Source: Bacteroidales bacterium (GTDB lineage: Bacteria > Bacteroidota > Bacteroidia > Bacteroidales > F082). From it: a stretch of DNA of 10,926 nt. The stretch's first letter is position 1. Each line of letters opens with the position of its first letter. The translations under genes were made by a program, and so were the position numbers. The stretch spans positions 1 through 10,926 of the forward strand of contig JANTGU010000044.1 of NCBI GenBank assembly GCA_024762735.1, read 5' to 3'. A model generated the notes under the pieces. The model was not told the origin of the DNA, ran no database searches, and was given only the letters and a program-made list of their open reading frames with translations. Positions 1 through 5,883 of this stretch are shown one piece after another.

Positions 1-464
1 CCACCATTGCTACCGTGGCCGATATGAACGACATGATTTTTAAAGGAAAAATTGACGAAACCGAAGTGGGTAAAATTCACATAGGCATGCCGCTAATTTT
101 AACCATCGGCGCCATTGATGATACAAAATTTGATGCCGCGCTTACCAAGATTTCTCCCAAAGGCGTAGAGGAAAACGGGGCTGTCCAGTTTGAAATTGAA
201 GCCGATGTTAACCTGAAAAAGGGTGAGTTTATTCGCTCGGGATACAGTGCCAATGCTGACATCGTGCTGGCAAAGGCTGTTGATGTGCTGGCCGTTCCCG
301 AAGCCCTTCTGCACTTTGACAAAGACAAAACCTATGTAGAGGTGGAAGCCGGCCCGCAGGAGTTTAAAAAAGTGTACATCGAAACAGGCCTTTCCGACGG
401 CATTAACATAGAGGTAAAGAAGGGTATTGATAAAGAGGTAAATATTAAAAAGCCGGTATTGTAA
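1..464 (+). CDS. Efflux RND transporter periplasmic adaptor subunit (HlyD/MFP family), C-terminal part
   Basis: This is the 3' end of a gene that begins before the window; the first complete codon is at base 3 and the stop is TAA at 462-464. About 153 residues are visible. They correspond to the beta-barrel and membrane-proximal parts of a membrane-fusion protein. The run IATVADMNDMIFKGKIDE, then GMPLILTIGAID, FDAALTKISPKG, the phrase FIRSGYSANADIVL, and VLAVPEALLHF match the end of Bacteroidota MacA/HlyD-like adaptors as I remember them. Such adaptors bridge an inner-membrane pump (RND or MacB-type ABC) to a TolC-like channel. The cognate pump and channel genes are not in the window, so the substrate cannot be inferred. 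The next gene, msrB, lies 112 bp downstream and is functionally unrelated. An internal GTG/ATG near base 15 is not a real start, because the homology continues to the window edge. Confidence 0.85.
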   Translation, partial: TIATVADMNDMIFKGKIDETEVGKIHIGMPLILTIGAIDDTKFDAALTKISPKGVEENGAVQFEIEADVNLKKGEFIRSGYSANADIVLAKAVDVLAVPEALLHFDKDKTYVEVEAGPQEFKKVYIETGLSDGINIEVKKGIDKEVNIKKPVL

Positions 465-466
465 TT

Positions 467-511
467 CCGGGTAAGGTGGACTGCGTTGTTTTTTATCCGG
501 GTAAAGTTGGG
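467..511 (+). repeat. Imperfect direct repeat upstream of msrB
   Basis: CCGGGTAA occurs at 467-474 and again at 497-504. The similarity extends to about 13 of 15 bases (T-CCGGGTAA-x-GT-x-GG). The two copies start exactly 30 bp apart, about three helical turns, in the 112-bp gap before msrB. The gap contains no clear TAnnTTTG element and no obvious intrinsic terminator for the adaptor gene. The repeat could be a paired protein-binding site or a chance local duplication. Confidence 0.35.
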
Positions 512-576
512 TTTCATCAGGCAAATGCTTTTTTGTGCGGCAATAAAAGAATACAAAAACAGTTTTAATAAGTACC

Positions 577-1047
577 ATGTATAAAAAAATAACCATCGTA
601 ATTATCATTTTTCTAACCGTGTCAATCAATATGAATGCACAGGATTCAACCCGCTATAACCCGCTCACTCCTGCCGAGAAACGGGTCATCATTAACAAAG
701 GCACCGAAGCACCCTTTACAGGTGCCTATTACCAGCTTGACGAAAAAGGGGTGTACCGCTGCAAGCGCTGCAACACCCCATTGTATCGTTCGGACGATAA
801 ATTTGATGCCCACTGTGGCTGGCCCAGCTTTGACGATGAAATTGAGGGGGCCGTGTTGCGCGTACCCGATGCTGACGGCCACCGAACCGAAATTGTTTGC
901 GCCAAATGCGGTGCCCACCTGGGTCATGTTTTCGAAGGAGAACATTTTACCCGTAAAAACACCCGTCACTGTGTAAACTCCATCAGCCTGGTTTTTGAAC
1001 CGGCGAAGTTGCCTGGTGATTCTGCGGCAAATAAAAAGCCCCGATGA
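577..1047 (+). CDS. msrB: Peptide-methionine (R)-S-oxide reductase MsrB, exported form
   Basis: A 156-residue MsrB, which reduces methionine-R-sulfoxide in oxidised proteins back to methionine. Residues 1-21 form a signal peptide: basic MYKK, a hydrophobic stretch, and a likely signal peptidase I cut after NMNA before QD. The enzyme is therefore probably periplasmic. The MsrB fold fills residues about 28-141. The structural zinc site is C62-x-x-C65 plus C108-x-x-C111. C80, in HCGWPSF, sits where the resolving cysteine of many MsrBs lies. C132, in RHCVNSISLVF, is the nucleophile. GAHLGHVF supplies the conserved histidine region. There is no fused MsrA. The start is supported by the signal peptide immediately following it. 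Its electron donor in the periplasm is unknown from this window. The gene is convergent with a peroxiredoxin, which suggests but does not prove a shared oxidative-stress role. The last codons lie inside a terminator stem. Confidence 0.95.
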   Translation: MYKKITIVIIIFLTVSINMNAQDSTRYNPLTPAEKRVIINKGTEAPFTGAYYQLDEKGVYRCKRCNTPLYRSDDKFDAHCGWPSFDDEIEGAVLRVPDADGHRTEIVCAKCGAHLGHVFEGEHFTRKNTRHCVNSISLVFEPAKLPGDSAANKKPR

Positions 1048-1067
1048 AAAAATCAAAGGGGCTTTTG
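1033..1067. terminator. Bidirectional intrinsic terminator shared by msrB and the peroxiredoxin gene
   Basis: AAAAGCCCC (1034-1042) is perfectly complementary to GGGGCTTTT (1058-1066), a 9-bp stem over a 15-nt loop. GAT (1043-1045) and ATC (1052-1054) could extend the pairing. Read on the - strand, the hairpin is followed by TTTTTATTT, a good U-tract for the peroxiredoxin transcript. Read on the + strand, it ends in TTTT for msrB. The msrB stop codon TGA (1045-1047) lies in the loop, so the C-terminal residues KKPR are encoded by the left arm. Confidence 0.85.
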
Positions 1068-1086
1068 TCATTAATCAACTAATTTT

Positions 1087-1710
1087 TTACGACATAATTT
1101 CGTCGATGGTAACATAATCACCTACTCTTCCGGTCATTTTTTCTGCATCGGTGTTAACCGGCAGTGTTTTCTTGCCGGGTCTCCAACCTGCGGGGCAAAC
1201 TTCGCCGGTTTTATGAGCATGCTGATGGGCTTCAATTTGGCGGATAAATTCTTTTACGCTTCTTCCTACGGGAGGAGCCTGAACTTCCTGTGCCATTACA
1301 ATGCCGTCAGGATTAACTAAAAATCTGCCACGTAAAGCAATGCCTGCATCTTCGATGAGTACACCAAACTTGCGCGATACTTCACCGGTAGGATCGGCAC
1401 CAACAGTTAGTTTTAAATCTTTCAGCAAAGGTTCGGTTTCAGCAAAACGTTTGTGGCTGAATTTGGTGTCGGTAGAAATAGCCAACACTTCACATCCCAG
1501 TCTGTCGTGAATATCATTCAGGCTGGCATTCATGGCAGCAATTTCGGTAGGACAAACAAAAGTAAAGTCGGCAGGATAAAAACAAACTACAGTCCATTTT
1601 CCTTGAAAATCATTTGAATTTACCTCTACATAATGCCCGGTAGCCGCGTTAAAAGCTTCCAGTTTAAACTCGGGCATGGGTTTTAATACTAATACACCAT
1701 TTTGTTCCAT
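1087..1710 (-). CDS. Typical 2-Cys peroxiredoxin (AhpC/Prx1 family)
   Basis: A 207-residue thiol peroxidase that reduces hydrogen peroxide, organic hydroperoxides and possibly peroxynitrite in the cytoplasm; no signal peptide is present. The peroxidatic cysteine is C53 in DFTFVCPTE, with P46 and T50 of the PxxxTxxC active site and R127 as the conserved arginine. The resolving cysteine is C172 in GEVCPAGWRPG, so this is the typical 2-Cys, intersubunit-disulfide type. No GGLG motif is visible after the active site, which in this family usually goes with resistance to over-oxidation. No AhpF gene is adjacent, so the reductant (AhpF elsewhere or thioredoxin) is open. The start ATG at 1710 follows an A-rich leader, as is usual in Bacteroidota. 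Upstream lie a -7-like element (1779-1786) and an 11-bp dyad (1752-1777) that may regulate it. It is called ahpC or a prx in different genomes, so I leave the symbol empty. Confidence 0.94.
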   Translation of the reverse strand: MEQNGVLVLKPMPEFKLEAFNAATGHYVEVNSNDFQGKWTVVCFYPADFTFVCPTEIAAMNASLNDIHDRLGCEVLAISTDTKFSHKRFAETEPLLKDLKLTVGADPTGEVSRKFGVLIEDAGIALRGRFLVNPDGIVMAQEVQAPPVGRSVKEFIRQIEAHQHAHKTGEVCPAGWRPGKKTLPVNTDAEKMTGRVGDYVTIDEIMS

Positions 1711-1751
1711 TTTTTTAAATTTTTTATAGTTAATAACTTGATATATACTTG

Positions 1752-1777
1752 TGTGATCTTTTCAAAAAAAGATCACA
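1752..1777. promoter_or_regulatory. Perfect 11-bp inverted repeat in the peroxiredoxin promoter/leader (candidate operator)
   Basis: TGTGATCTTTT (1752-1762) and AAAAGATCACA (1767-1777) are perfect reverse complements separated by CAAA. On the - strand the dyad begins about 2 bases after the -7-like element and would cover the transcription start, a common repressor position. It could instead form a 5'-UTR hairpin beginning about 42 nt before the ATG. Neither side has a U-tract, so it is not an ordinary terminator. The outer TGTGA/TCACA half-sites resemble CRP/FNR-type half-sites, but they are too far apart for a standard CRP box. Confidence 0.55.
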
Positions 1778-1778
1778 T

Positions 1779-1786
1779 CAAAAGTA
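1779..1786 (-). promoter_or_regulatory. Predicted -7 promoter element for the peroxiredoxin gene
   Basis: On the - strand this reads TACTTTTG, matching the Bacteroidota sigma-factor -7 consensus TAnnTTTG. It would place transcription start near 1772-1774, about 62 nt before the ATG. No good TTG is found about 19 bp upstream, so the call rests on the -7 element and position alone. Confidence 0.4.
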
Positions 1787-1902
1787 ATAAGAAATTATTC
1801 TAAATAACAGGCTTTAATGTTTTTTAAGAAAAGCAGAAGGGGGCAGTTTGGTAAGAAGGAACTAACAACTAAAATGGTATTGCTATCCGGTCTGATAAAA
1901 AA

Positions 1903-4059
1903 CTAAAACACGAACCTGTAAACCAGTTTCACGGCGGCATCGGTGGTTTGAGGTTTCAAATAGTCGATTTCTTTAACCCGCTCCTCGTAGCCAATATTAT
2001 ACACCACGTACAAGTCGGAACCCACCTTGGGGATCCAGTGTAACCTGAAATTATAAAGCATCACCTGATTCAAATCGTTATACTGCGAAAAAAGGGATAG
2101 ATTAATTTTAGTGGTAAAGGCATAATTAAGGTACAGCGAAAGCTCGTTGGTTATTACCTCCCCTTGCGGGAAATGTACAATATTTAACGAATAACCACCA
2201 TTAAAATTCAGGTGCTGGTTCACGTTTACCCCCAGCTCACTTTCAAAAGTTTTAATCCTTCCGTTATAAAATCCTCCCCAATTGTAAAACAGAGCAATCC
2301 ATACCCGGCGTGCCTGGTAAGTTTCAAACTGTAATTCGTATTTATACATCCAATATTTTCCTTGCGGGATGATGATGTCATCGGTTAATTCAAAGGCCTC
2401 ATCCAACCTGTCAAAACTCTGAATAAGATTTACTTCAAATCGTTCACCGGAGCGAAAAACGGCTCCCAAAGGGCGGGTTTCATTTCTAAAACTTTCCAAC
2501 TCGCCGGTATTGTGCGTGTAGTATGCCGTAAAACCCCATGGCTTCAGCAGCAACCGCTTAATACCATATTTTGTAAACACTCTCGGGGAGATTCGAAAGT
2601 ACCAGGAATAGGAGTTGTAATTGGTGCGGCGGATAAAACCCAGCTCAGGGTTAAAACTGCTCTGCATGCTTCCAACAGCCATATAGTTGTCGATAAGATC
2701 GTTTGGATAATCCACATATGCCCGGTAGGTTATGGCTTCCTTTTGCAAGGTAAATTTTTCCATGCTCGTGGTAAACGACCCTGCTACCACCAGGTTTTTA
2801 TTCTTTAAAAAATGGGAAGTACGGTAAGCGGCATCTATACCCACCACCTGGTTGGAAGTGGTGTTATTAATTTTATTGGTAAAGATGCCGCCAATGTACG
2901 ACTGCTTTCCCACATCGCGTTTATACCTGAATACCGTGTTGTTTGTCGAGGATATGCTATCCGTTTTTCCCTCTTGAATATTCAAAAAGCCAATATTATT
3001 TTTTCCCACTTTTCCATACAGCCGGGCGCCAACGATAATGGGCACCTGTTCGCCATCTTCCACACCTATCTGGCGCGAGTAAAAAGCGTTGTTCCTGTCG
3101 CCAAGATAGTAGTTGTACATATCGTATCCTTCTAAAAAAAACTGCCGCTTTTCAGGATAATAGACCCCAAACCTCGACAGGTTAACAGGAATTCGGTCGG
3201 ATTCCACCTGGGCGAAATCGGTATAGCTGGTAAGATTTAACTTTAGCGTGGGCGACAAGTAAATATTTAAATCGCCCCCTAGTTTTAGCGGATAGCTGTT
3301 GCCCTCCTCTTTATCATAACGCCACCCGGCCAATCCATAAGGTTTTAGTTCAAACTTTTTGGCATAGGCAATATTTTTTATGCCTGTCAGTTTACCCGCC
3401 CGGTTAACGGCAAAAATTGAGTTATCGCGCGACCATCCCTGCCACAACGATTGCTCATTTTCTGACGCGATATCACGCTCAAAATTGATGGCCCAGTGTA
3501 ACTCCGATCCCCTTTTAAACTGCAGGGTTGTAAATGGAATGTAAATCTCGGCAAACCACCCTTCATCAGTAAGCGTGGTTTTGCAATCCCACACGCCGTT
3601 CCAATCTTTGTTGCCATCCTCGCCACCGTAAACCTGCACATCGGTTCGCGCACCATTGGGATTCACCACAAACAGGTAGCCATTCCTGTTATCGTTAAAA
3701 GGACTTATTAATATTTGAAAGTTATCATCCGATTCGTAGTCAAAGTCTCTGTTCAGGTTTTTTGCCACAATTTTGGAAGGGTCTTTTTGATAACACCAAA
3801 CGCCAATATAGAGCGTATTGTTATCATATAAAATAGCTGTTTCAGTGCGCTCGGTAACCGGCTCACCATAGTTCAAATCGCGTTGGGTAAAGTTGCTGAT
3901 GTGCATGGCTTGCTGCCACGCGGGCTCCGAAAGAACCCCGTCAAACTTGATCTTTTTATCAATTTTGTATGCCTTGAGGGAAGAAGGTTCCGAATGCTGC
4001 GAAAAAACCTGCAGATGTACCATGGTTATCAAAAACACAAAAACAGCAAACTTTTTCAT
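1903..4059 (-). CDS. DUF5916 domain protein with N-terminal CBM9-like domain, predicted outer-membrane barrel
   Basis: A 718-residue exported protein. Residues 1-21 are a signal peptide ending VFSQ. Residues about 35-215 form a carbohydrate-binding family 9-like beta-sandwich, with FDGVLSEPAW, TLYIGVWCYQKDP, DDNFQILISPFND, GYLFVVNPNGARTD and GWFAEIYIPF as family landmarks. Residues about 235-718 are the DUF5916 region. This is rich in alternating amphipathic, aromatic strands, includes the diagnostic YPEKRQFFLEG, and ends in VYRFVF, a terminal aromatic typical of outer-membrane barrels recognised by BamA. The length (about 700-800 in the family) looks complete. Function is not established for the family. 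A role in sugar or ligand recognition at the outer membrane is inference from the CBM9-like fold only. Stop is TAG at 1903-1905. It is downstream of the SQR-like gene on the same strand, but 208 bp separate them and a promoter-like site lies between, so co-transcription is uncertain. I see no clear terminator after it in 1711-1902. Confidence 0.85.
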   Translation of the reverse strand: MKKFAVFVFLITMVHLQVFSQHSEPSSLKAYKIDKKIKFDGVLSEPAWQQAMHISNFTQRDLNYGEPVTERTETAILYDNNTLYIGVWCYQKDPSKIVAKNLNRDFDYESDDNFQILISPFNDNRNGYLFVVNPNGARTDVQVYGGEDGNKDWNGVWDCKTTLTDEGWFAEIYIPFTTLQFKRGSELHWAINFERDIASENEQSLWQGWSRDNSIFAVNRAGKLTGIKNIAYAKKFELKPYGLAGWRYDKEEGNSYPLKLGGDLNIYLSPTLKLNLTSYTDFAQVESDRIPVNLSRFGVYYPEKRQFFLEGYDMYNYYLGDRNNAFYSRQIGVEDGEQVPIIVGARLYGKVGKNNIGFLNIQEGKTDSISSTNNTVFRYKRDVGKQSYIGGIFTNKINNTTSNQVVGIDAAYRTSHFLKNKNLVVAGSFTTSMEKFTLQKEAITYRAYVDYPNDLIDNYMAVGSMQSSFNPELGFIRRTNYNSYSWYFRISPRVFTKYGIKRLLLKPWGFTAYYTHNTGELESFRNETRPLGAVFRSGERFEVNLIQSFDRLDEAFELTDDIIIPQGKYWMYKYELQFETYQARRVWIALFYNWGGFYNGRIKTFESELGVNVNQHLNFNGGYSLNIVHFPQGEVITNELSLYLNYAFTTKINLSLFSQYNDLNQVMLYNFRLHWIPKVGSDLYVVYNIGYEERVKEIDYLKPQTTDAAVKLVYRFVF

Positions 4060-4128
4060 GTGCTTAAATTTTACTTAACAGATTCCCTCATAATCCAAAT
4101 AGTTGCCCGTAAACGAAATAGTAACCAA

Positions 4129-4136
4129 TATCTTTG
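4129..4136 (+). promoter_or_regulatory. Orphan -7-like promoter element facing the SQR-like gene's 3' end
   Basis: TATCTTTG on the + strand, followed by C, is an exact TAnnTTTG and is identical to the element in front of the metH riboswitch. There is a TTG at 4103-4105, but the 23-bp gap is longer than the usual 19-20. No real + strand gene follows; a transcript would run antisense into the gene ending at 4268. Confidence 0.25.
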
Positions 4137-4206
4137 CGGACCATTACGTTTATGGTTCACATAGGCAAGAGGATACAGTCGTTTGGGTTACTTTTAGAAA
4201 AAGTTA

Positions 4207-4214
4207 CAAATGTA
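4207..4214 (-). promoter_or_regulatory. Possible -7 element for the DUF5916 gene
   Basis: On the - strand this reads TACATTTG, matching TAnnTTTG. It would give a leader of about 140 nt before the ATG at 4059. No TTG sits at the expected -33 spacing, and such six-base matches occur by chance a few times in a window of this size, so this is weak. Confidence 0.3.
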
Positions 4215-4235
4215 GGAAAACAAAAAAGACAGAGG

Positions 4236-4251
4236 TTTCTTTGCAAAGAAA
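4236..4251. repeat. 16-bp perfect palindrome between the SQR-like and DUF5916 genes
   Basis: TTTCTTTGCAAAGAAA is its own reverse complement with no spacer. It lies 17 bp beyond the stop codon of the SQR-like gene and about 40 bp upstream of the start predicted from the -7-like site at 4207-4214. That position would suit an activator or dimeric regulator site. As RNA it could fold only with a tightly strained loop, so a DNA-binding site is more likely than a hairpin. Confidence 0.4.
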
Positions 4252-4267
4252 ATTTAAGCATAACCCT

Positions 4268-5452
4268 TTACATGCCTGGTATTCTGGGTATTTTCTTTAG
4301 CTTGGAAAGTTTCCAGTAATGTCCCCATGCCCTTTTAATCCAATGGCCAAACGTTGGCATGGGTATAATTTTTTCCTTGTTCCATTTACGAAGTGTAAAA
4401 ATAGCCCCGTTGCCGGCATCCATCACGCAAATAATATTCAAATGATTGGGATACCCTTTACGTTTTGGGTTTCCAATAATGGCATTGTTGATGTTGTACA
4501 CTGCATATTTGGCCATGATTTCGGCAATATGCCCCTGCTTGGCAATCCATTTAGGACCTTCCAAACGGGTAACATCACCGGCGGCATAAACATTTTTCTG
4601 GGGGCCGTTAACCCTGCAATATCCGTCCACCAACAAGTTGCTGTCAACCGACAACGGTAAGTCGGAGTTTTGCAGCACAGGGTGTCCCGTGCCTGCCGGA
4701 GTATAAATTACAAGGTCGCTTTCCAGTTCCGACCCGTCAGTAAAAACAACTTTTCCCTTTTCAAACCTTTTGATGGGCACCCCGATTTTTTCATCAATTT
4801 CGTGCTTTTTATACATCCTGCTTAGCATCTTAAGCCCTTCGCCGCCCATGCGTGCCCCCGGTTCTTTCATGGGGGCAAAAAAGGTAATCTGAAATTTATC
4901 ATAAAGGTTTTTCTCCTTCAAAAGGGTAACCAGGTTAAACAGCATCTCAAAGGCAGGGCCTCCTCGCACTCCCGTGGGCGATTTTGGGTTACCACCAAAA
5001 CCCACGGCAATTTTACCGTGTCCGCGGGCAACCAGTTCATCCACCTTTTTCTTTAGCTCCAACAAGCTATCAGGTTTTCCGCAGGTTGAAAAAGTATGCT
5101 CTTTCATCCCTTCTATAGCCAGTTTGCTGCTGCCGAACGCTACAATCAGGTAATCGTATTCAATGGTTTGACCTGAAAGTATCACCTTGTTTTCTTTTGA
5201 AACAATGGATTCTACTTTGTCAATAATCAGTTCAAATTTGTGTACCTTCTGAAGCTCTTTTAGTGGCAGTTTAACATCGTCAAAACTAATTTTCCCCACC
5301 GGAATCCAAATGGATATTGGATAAACAAAACAGTAATCACGCTCTGAAACCAATGTTACTTTATGCCCCAATTTACTCAAATGATAAATCGATTCCACGC
5401 CGGCAAAGCCACCTCCAAGCACTACTATATGTTGTTGTTGTTTTTCTTTCAT
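4268..5452 (-). CDS. FAD/NAD(P)-dependent oxidoreductase, sulfide:quinone reductase-like
   Basis: Numbering is from the ATG at 5452 (394 residues). The FAD-binding Rossmann motif is HIVVLGGGFAGVE (about 8-20), followed by YDYLIVAFGSS (about 99-109) and the second FAD motif NVYAAGDV (about 287-294). The C-terminus, with ICVMDAG, GHWIKRAWGHYWKLSK and no transmembrane helix, resembles the membrane-surface-binding tail of sulfide:quinone reductases (SQR). Cysteines at 124 and 342 match the positions of two SQR cysteines. The third redox cysteine is absent: the equivalent stretch reads GGNPKSPTGVRGGPAFEM. It may oxidise sulfide or another donor and pass electrons to quinone, or be an NDH-2-like enzyme; the family does not settle this. 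An in-frame ATG at 5470 is possible, but the 5452 start has AGGA 4 bases upstream and puts the Rossmann strand at the usual distance. A promoter at 5499-5528 serves it. Confidence 0.82.
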   Translation of the reverse strand: MKEKQQQHIVVLGGGFAGVESIYHLSKLGHKVTLVSERDYCFVYPISIWIPVGKISFDDVKLPLKELQKVHKFELIIDKVESIVSKENKVILSGQTIEYDYLIVAFGSSKLAIEGMKEHTFSTCGKPDSLLELKKKVDELVARGHGKIAVGFGGNPKSPTGVRGGPAFEMLFNLVTLLKEKNLYDKFQITFFAPMKEPGARMGGEGLKMLSRMYKKHEIDEKIGVPIKRFEKGKVVFTDGSELESDLVIYTPAGTGHPVLQNSDLPLSVDSNLLVDGYCRVNGPQKNVYAAGDVTRLEGPKWIAKQGHIAEIMAKYAVYNINNAIIGNPKRKGYPNHLNIICVMDAGNGAIFTLRKWNKEKIIPMPTFGHWIKRAWGHYWKLSKLKKIPRIPGM

Positions 5453-5498
5453 AATTTCCTGAAATAGCATTAATAAAATTTAGTCCATAAATATACGA

Positions 5499-5528
5499 CA
5501 AAATTATATATACTTCATATATGTTCAA
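5499..5528 (-). promoter_or_regulatory. Promoter of the SQR-like gene
   Basis: On the - strand, TTG (5528-5526) is followed after exactly 19 bp by TAATTTTG (5506-5499), matching the Bacteroidota TTG/TTTG-N19-TAnnTTTG promoter. Transcription would start near 5494, giving a leader of about 40 nt to the ATG at 5452. It is the best-formed promoter in the window. It diverges from the metH promoter about 110 bp away. Confidence 0.6.
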
Positions 5529-5638
5529 TCACCATGTTTAGGTATTTGTTCAATCCAACCATCTTAACTATAAAATTAAGTCAAAATATCGGACCATTCT
5601 TCAACAAACTTATTTTCCCCTGGAGATATTTTTTTTCC

Positions 5639-5646
5639 TATCTTTG
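5639..5646 (+). promoter_or_regulatory. -7 promoter element upstream of the metH riboswitch
   Basis: TATCTTTG matches TAnnTTTG exactly. The expected start near 5652 is about 27 nt before the riboswitch P1 helix, a sensible arrangement for a leader. The -33 region holds only TTTT, not TTG, so that half is weak. Confidence 0.5.
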
Positions 5647-5678
5647 CCTCTCAATTCAAATCCTCCCATACACCGAGG

Positions 5679-5800
5679 CATTTGGATTTATAAAGAAGGA
5701 TGAAGAGACCGGGCTCAGCGAAGTCCTGGCAACCTACTGCTTTAGCAAGGTGCCAATACCCGGTTCCGGTAAACATTCCGGAAGATGATAAATTTAAATG
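5679..5800 (+). promoter_or_regulatory. SAM-I (S-box) riboswitch aptamer upstream of metH
   Basis: The S-box core words are present in order: a GAAGAGACCGGGCTC segment, then GAAGTCCTGGCAACC ending at 5734, then AAGGTGCCAAT (5747-5757). The four helices can be drawn. P1 pairs 5679-5691 with 5788-5800, 13 bp with two G-U pairs. P2 uses GGGCT with AGTCC around 5711-5726. P3 pairs TGC (5738-5740) with GCA (5745-5747) over TTTA, closed by CCT/AGG. P4 pairs TTCCGG (5764-5769) with CCGGAA (5778-5783). S-box aptamers bind S-adenosylmethionine and lower expression of the gene downstream, here metH and probably metF. The expression platform is in 5801-5883. Confidence 0.93.
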
Positions 5801-5878
5801 CTGATGATTCGTTGTTTTTCATTGAAGCAGGCTCCAACACGGGTTGGCCACTCAGCATAAGCTAACTTAAAAAAAGGA
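5798..5878 (+). promoter_or_regulatory. Putative expression platform and ribosome-binding site of metH
   Basis: ATGCTGA (5798-5804) is a perfect complement of TCAGCAT (5852-5858), and its first three bases are also the last three of the riboswitch P1 strand. An inner hairpin CCAAC (5834-5838)/GTTGG (5843-5847) lies within that loop. AAGGA (5874-5878) sits 5 bases before the metH ATG. No stem followed by a U-tract is present, so control by translation or RNA folding seems likelier than by a classical intrinsic terminator. The mechanism is inferred. Confidence 0.4.
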
Positions 5879-5883
5879 TAACT

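Noticed and set aside
99..629. 176-codon open frame on the - strand opposite the adaptor gene
   Set aside because: It is antisense to a clearly homologous reading frame and crosses into the start of msrB; it has no family features.
1752..1777. The dyad as an intrinsic terminator or a CRP box
   Set aside because: No U-tract follows on either strand, and the TGTGA/TCACA half-sites are 16 bp apart rather than 6.
4134..4319. 61-codon open frame after the orphan promoter-like site
   Set aside because: Its composition is that of AT-rich intergenic DNA, it runs antisense into the SQR-like gene's 3' end, and it resembles nothing I know.
5534..5788. 84-codon open frame on the + strand upstream of metH
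   Set aside because: It lies across the promoter and S-box aptamer, has no recognisable domain, and its codons are explained by RNA structure.
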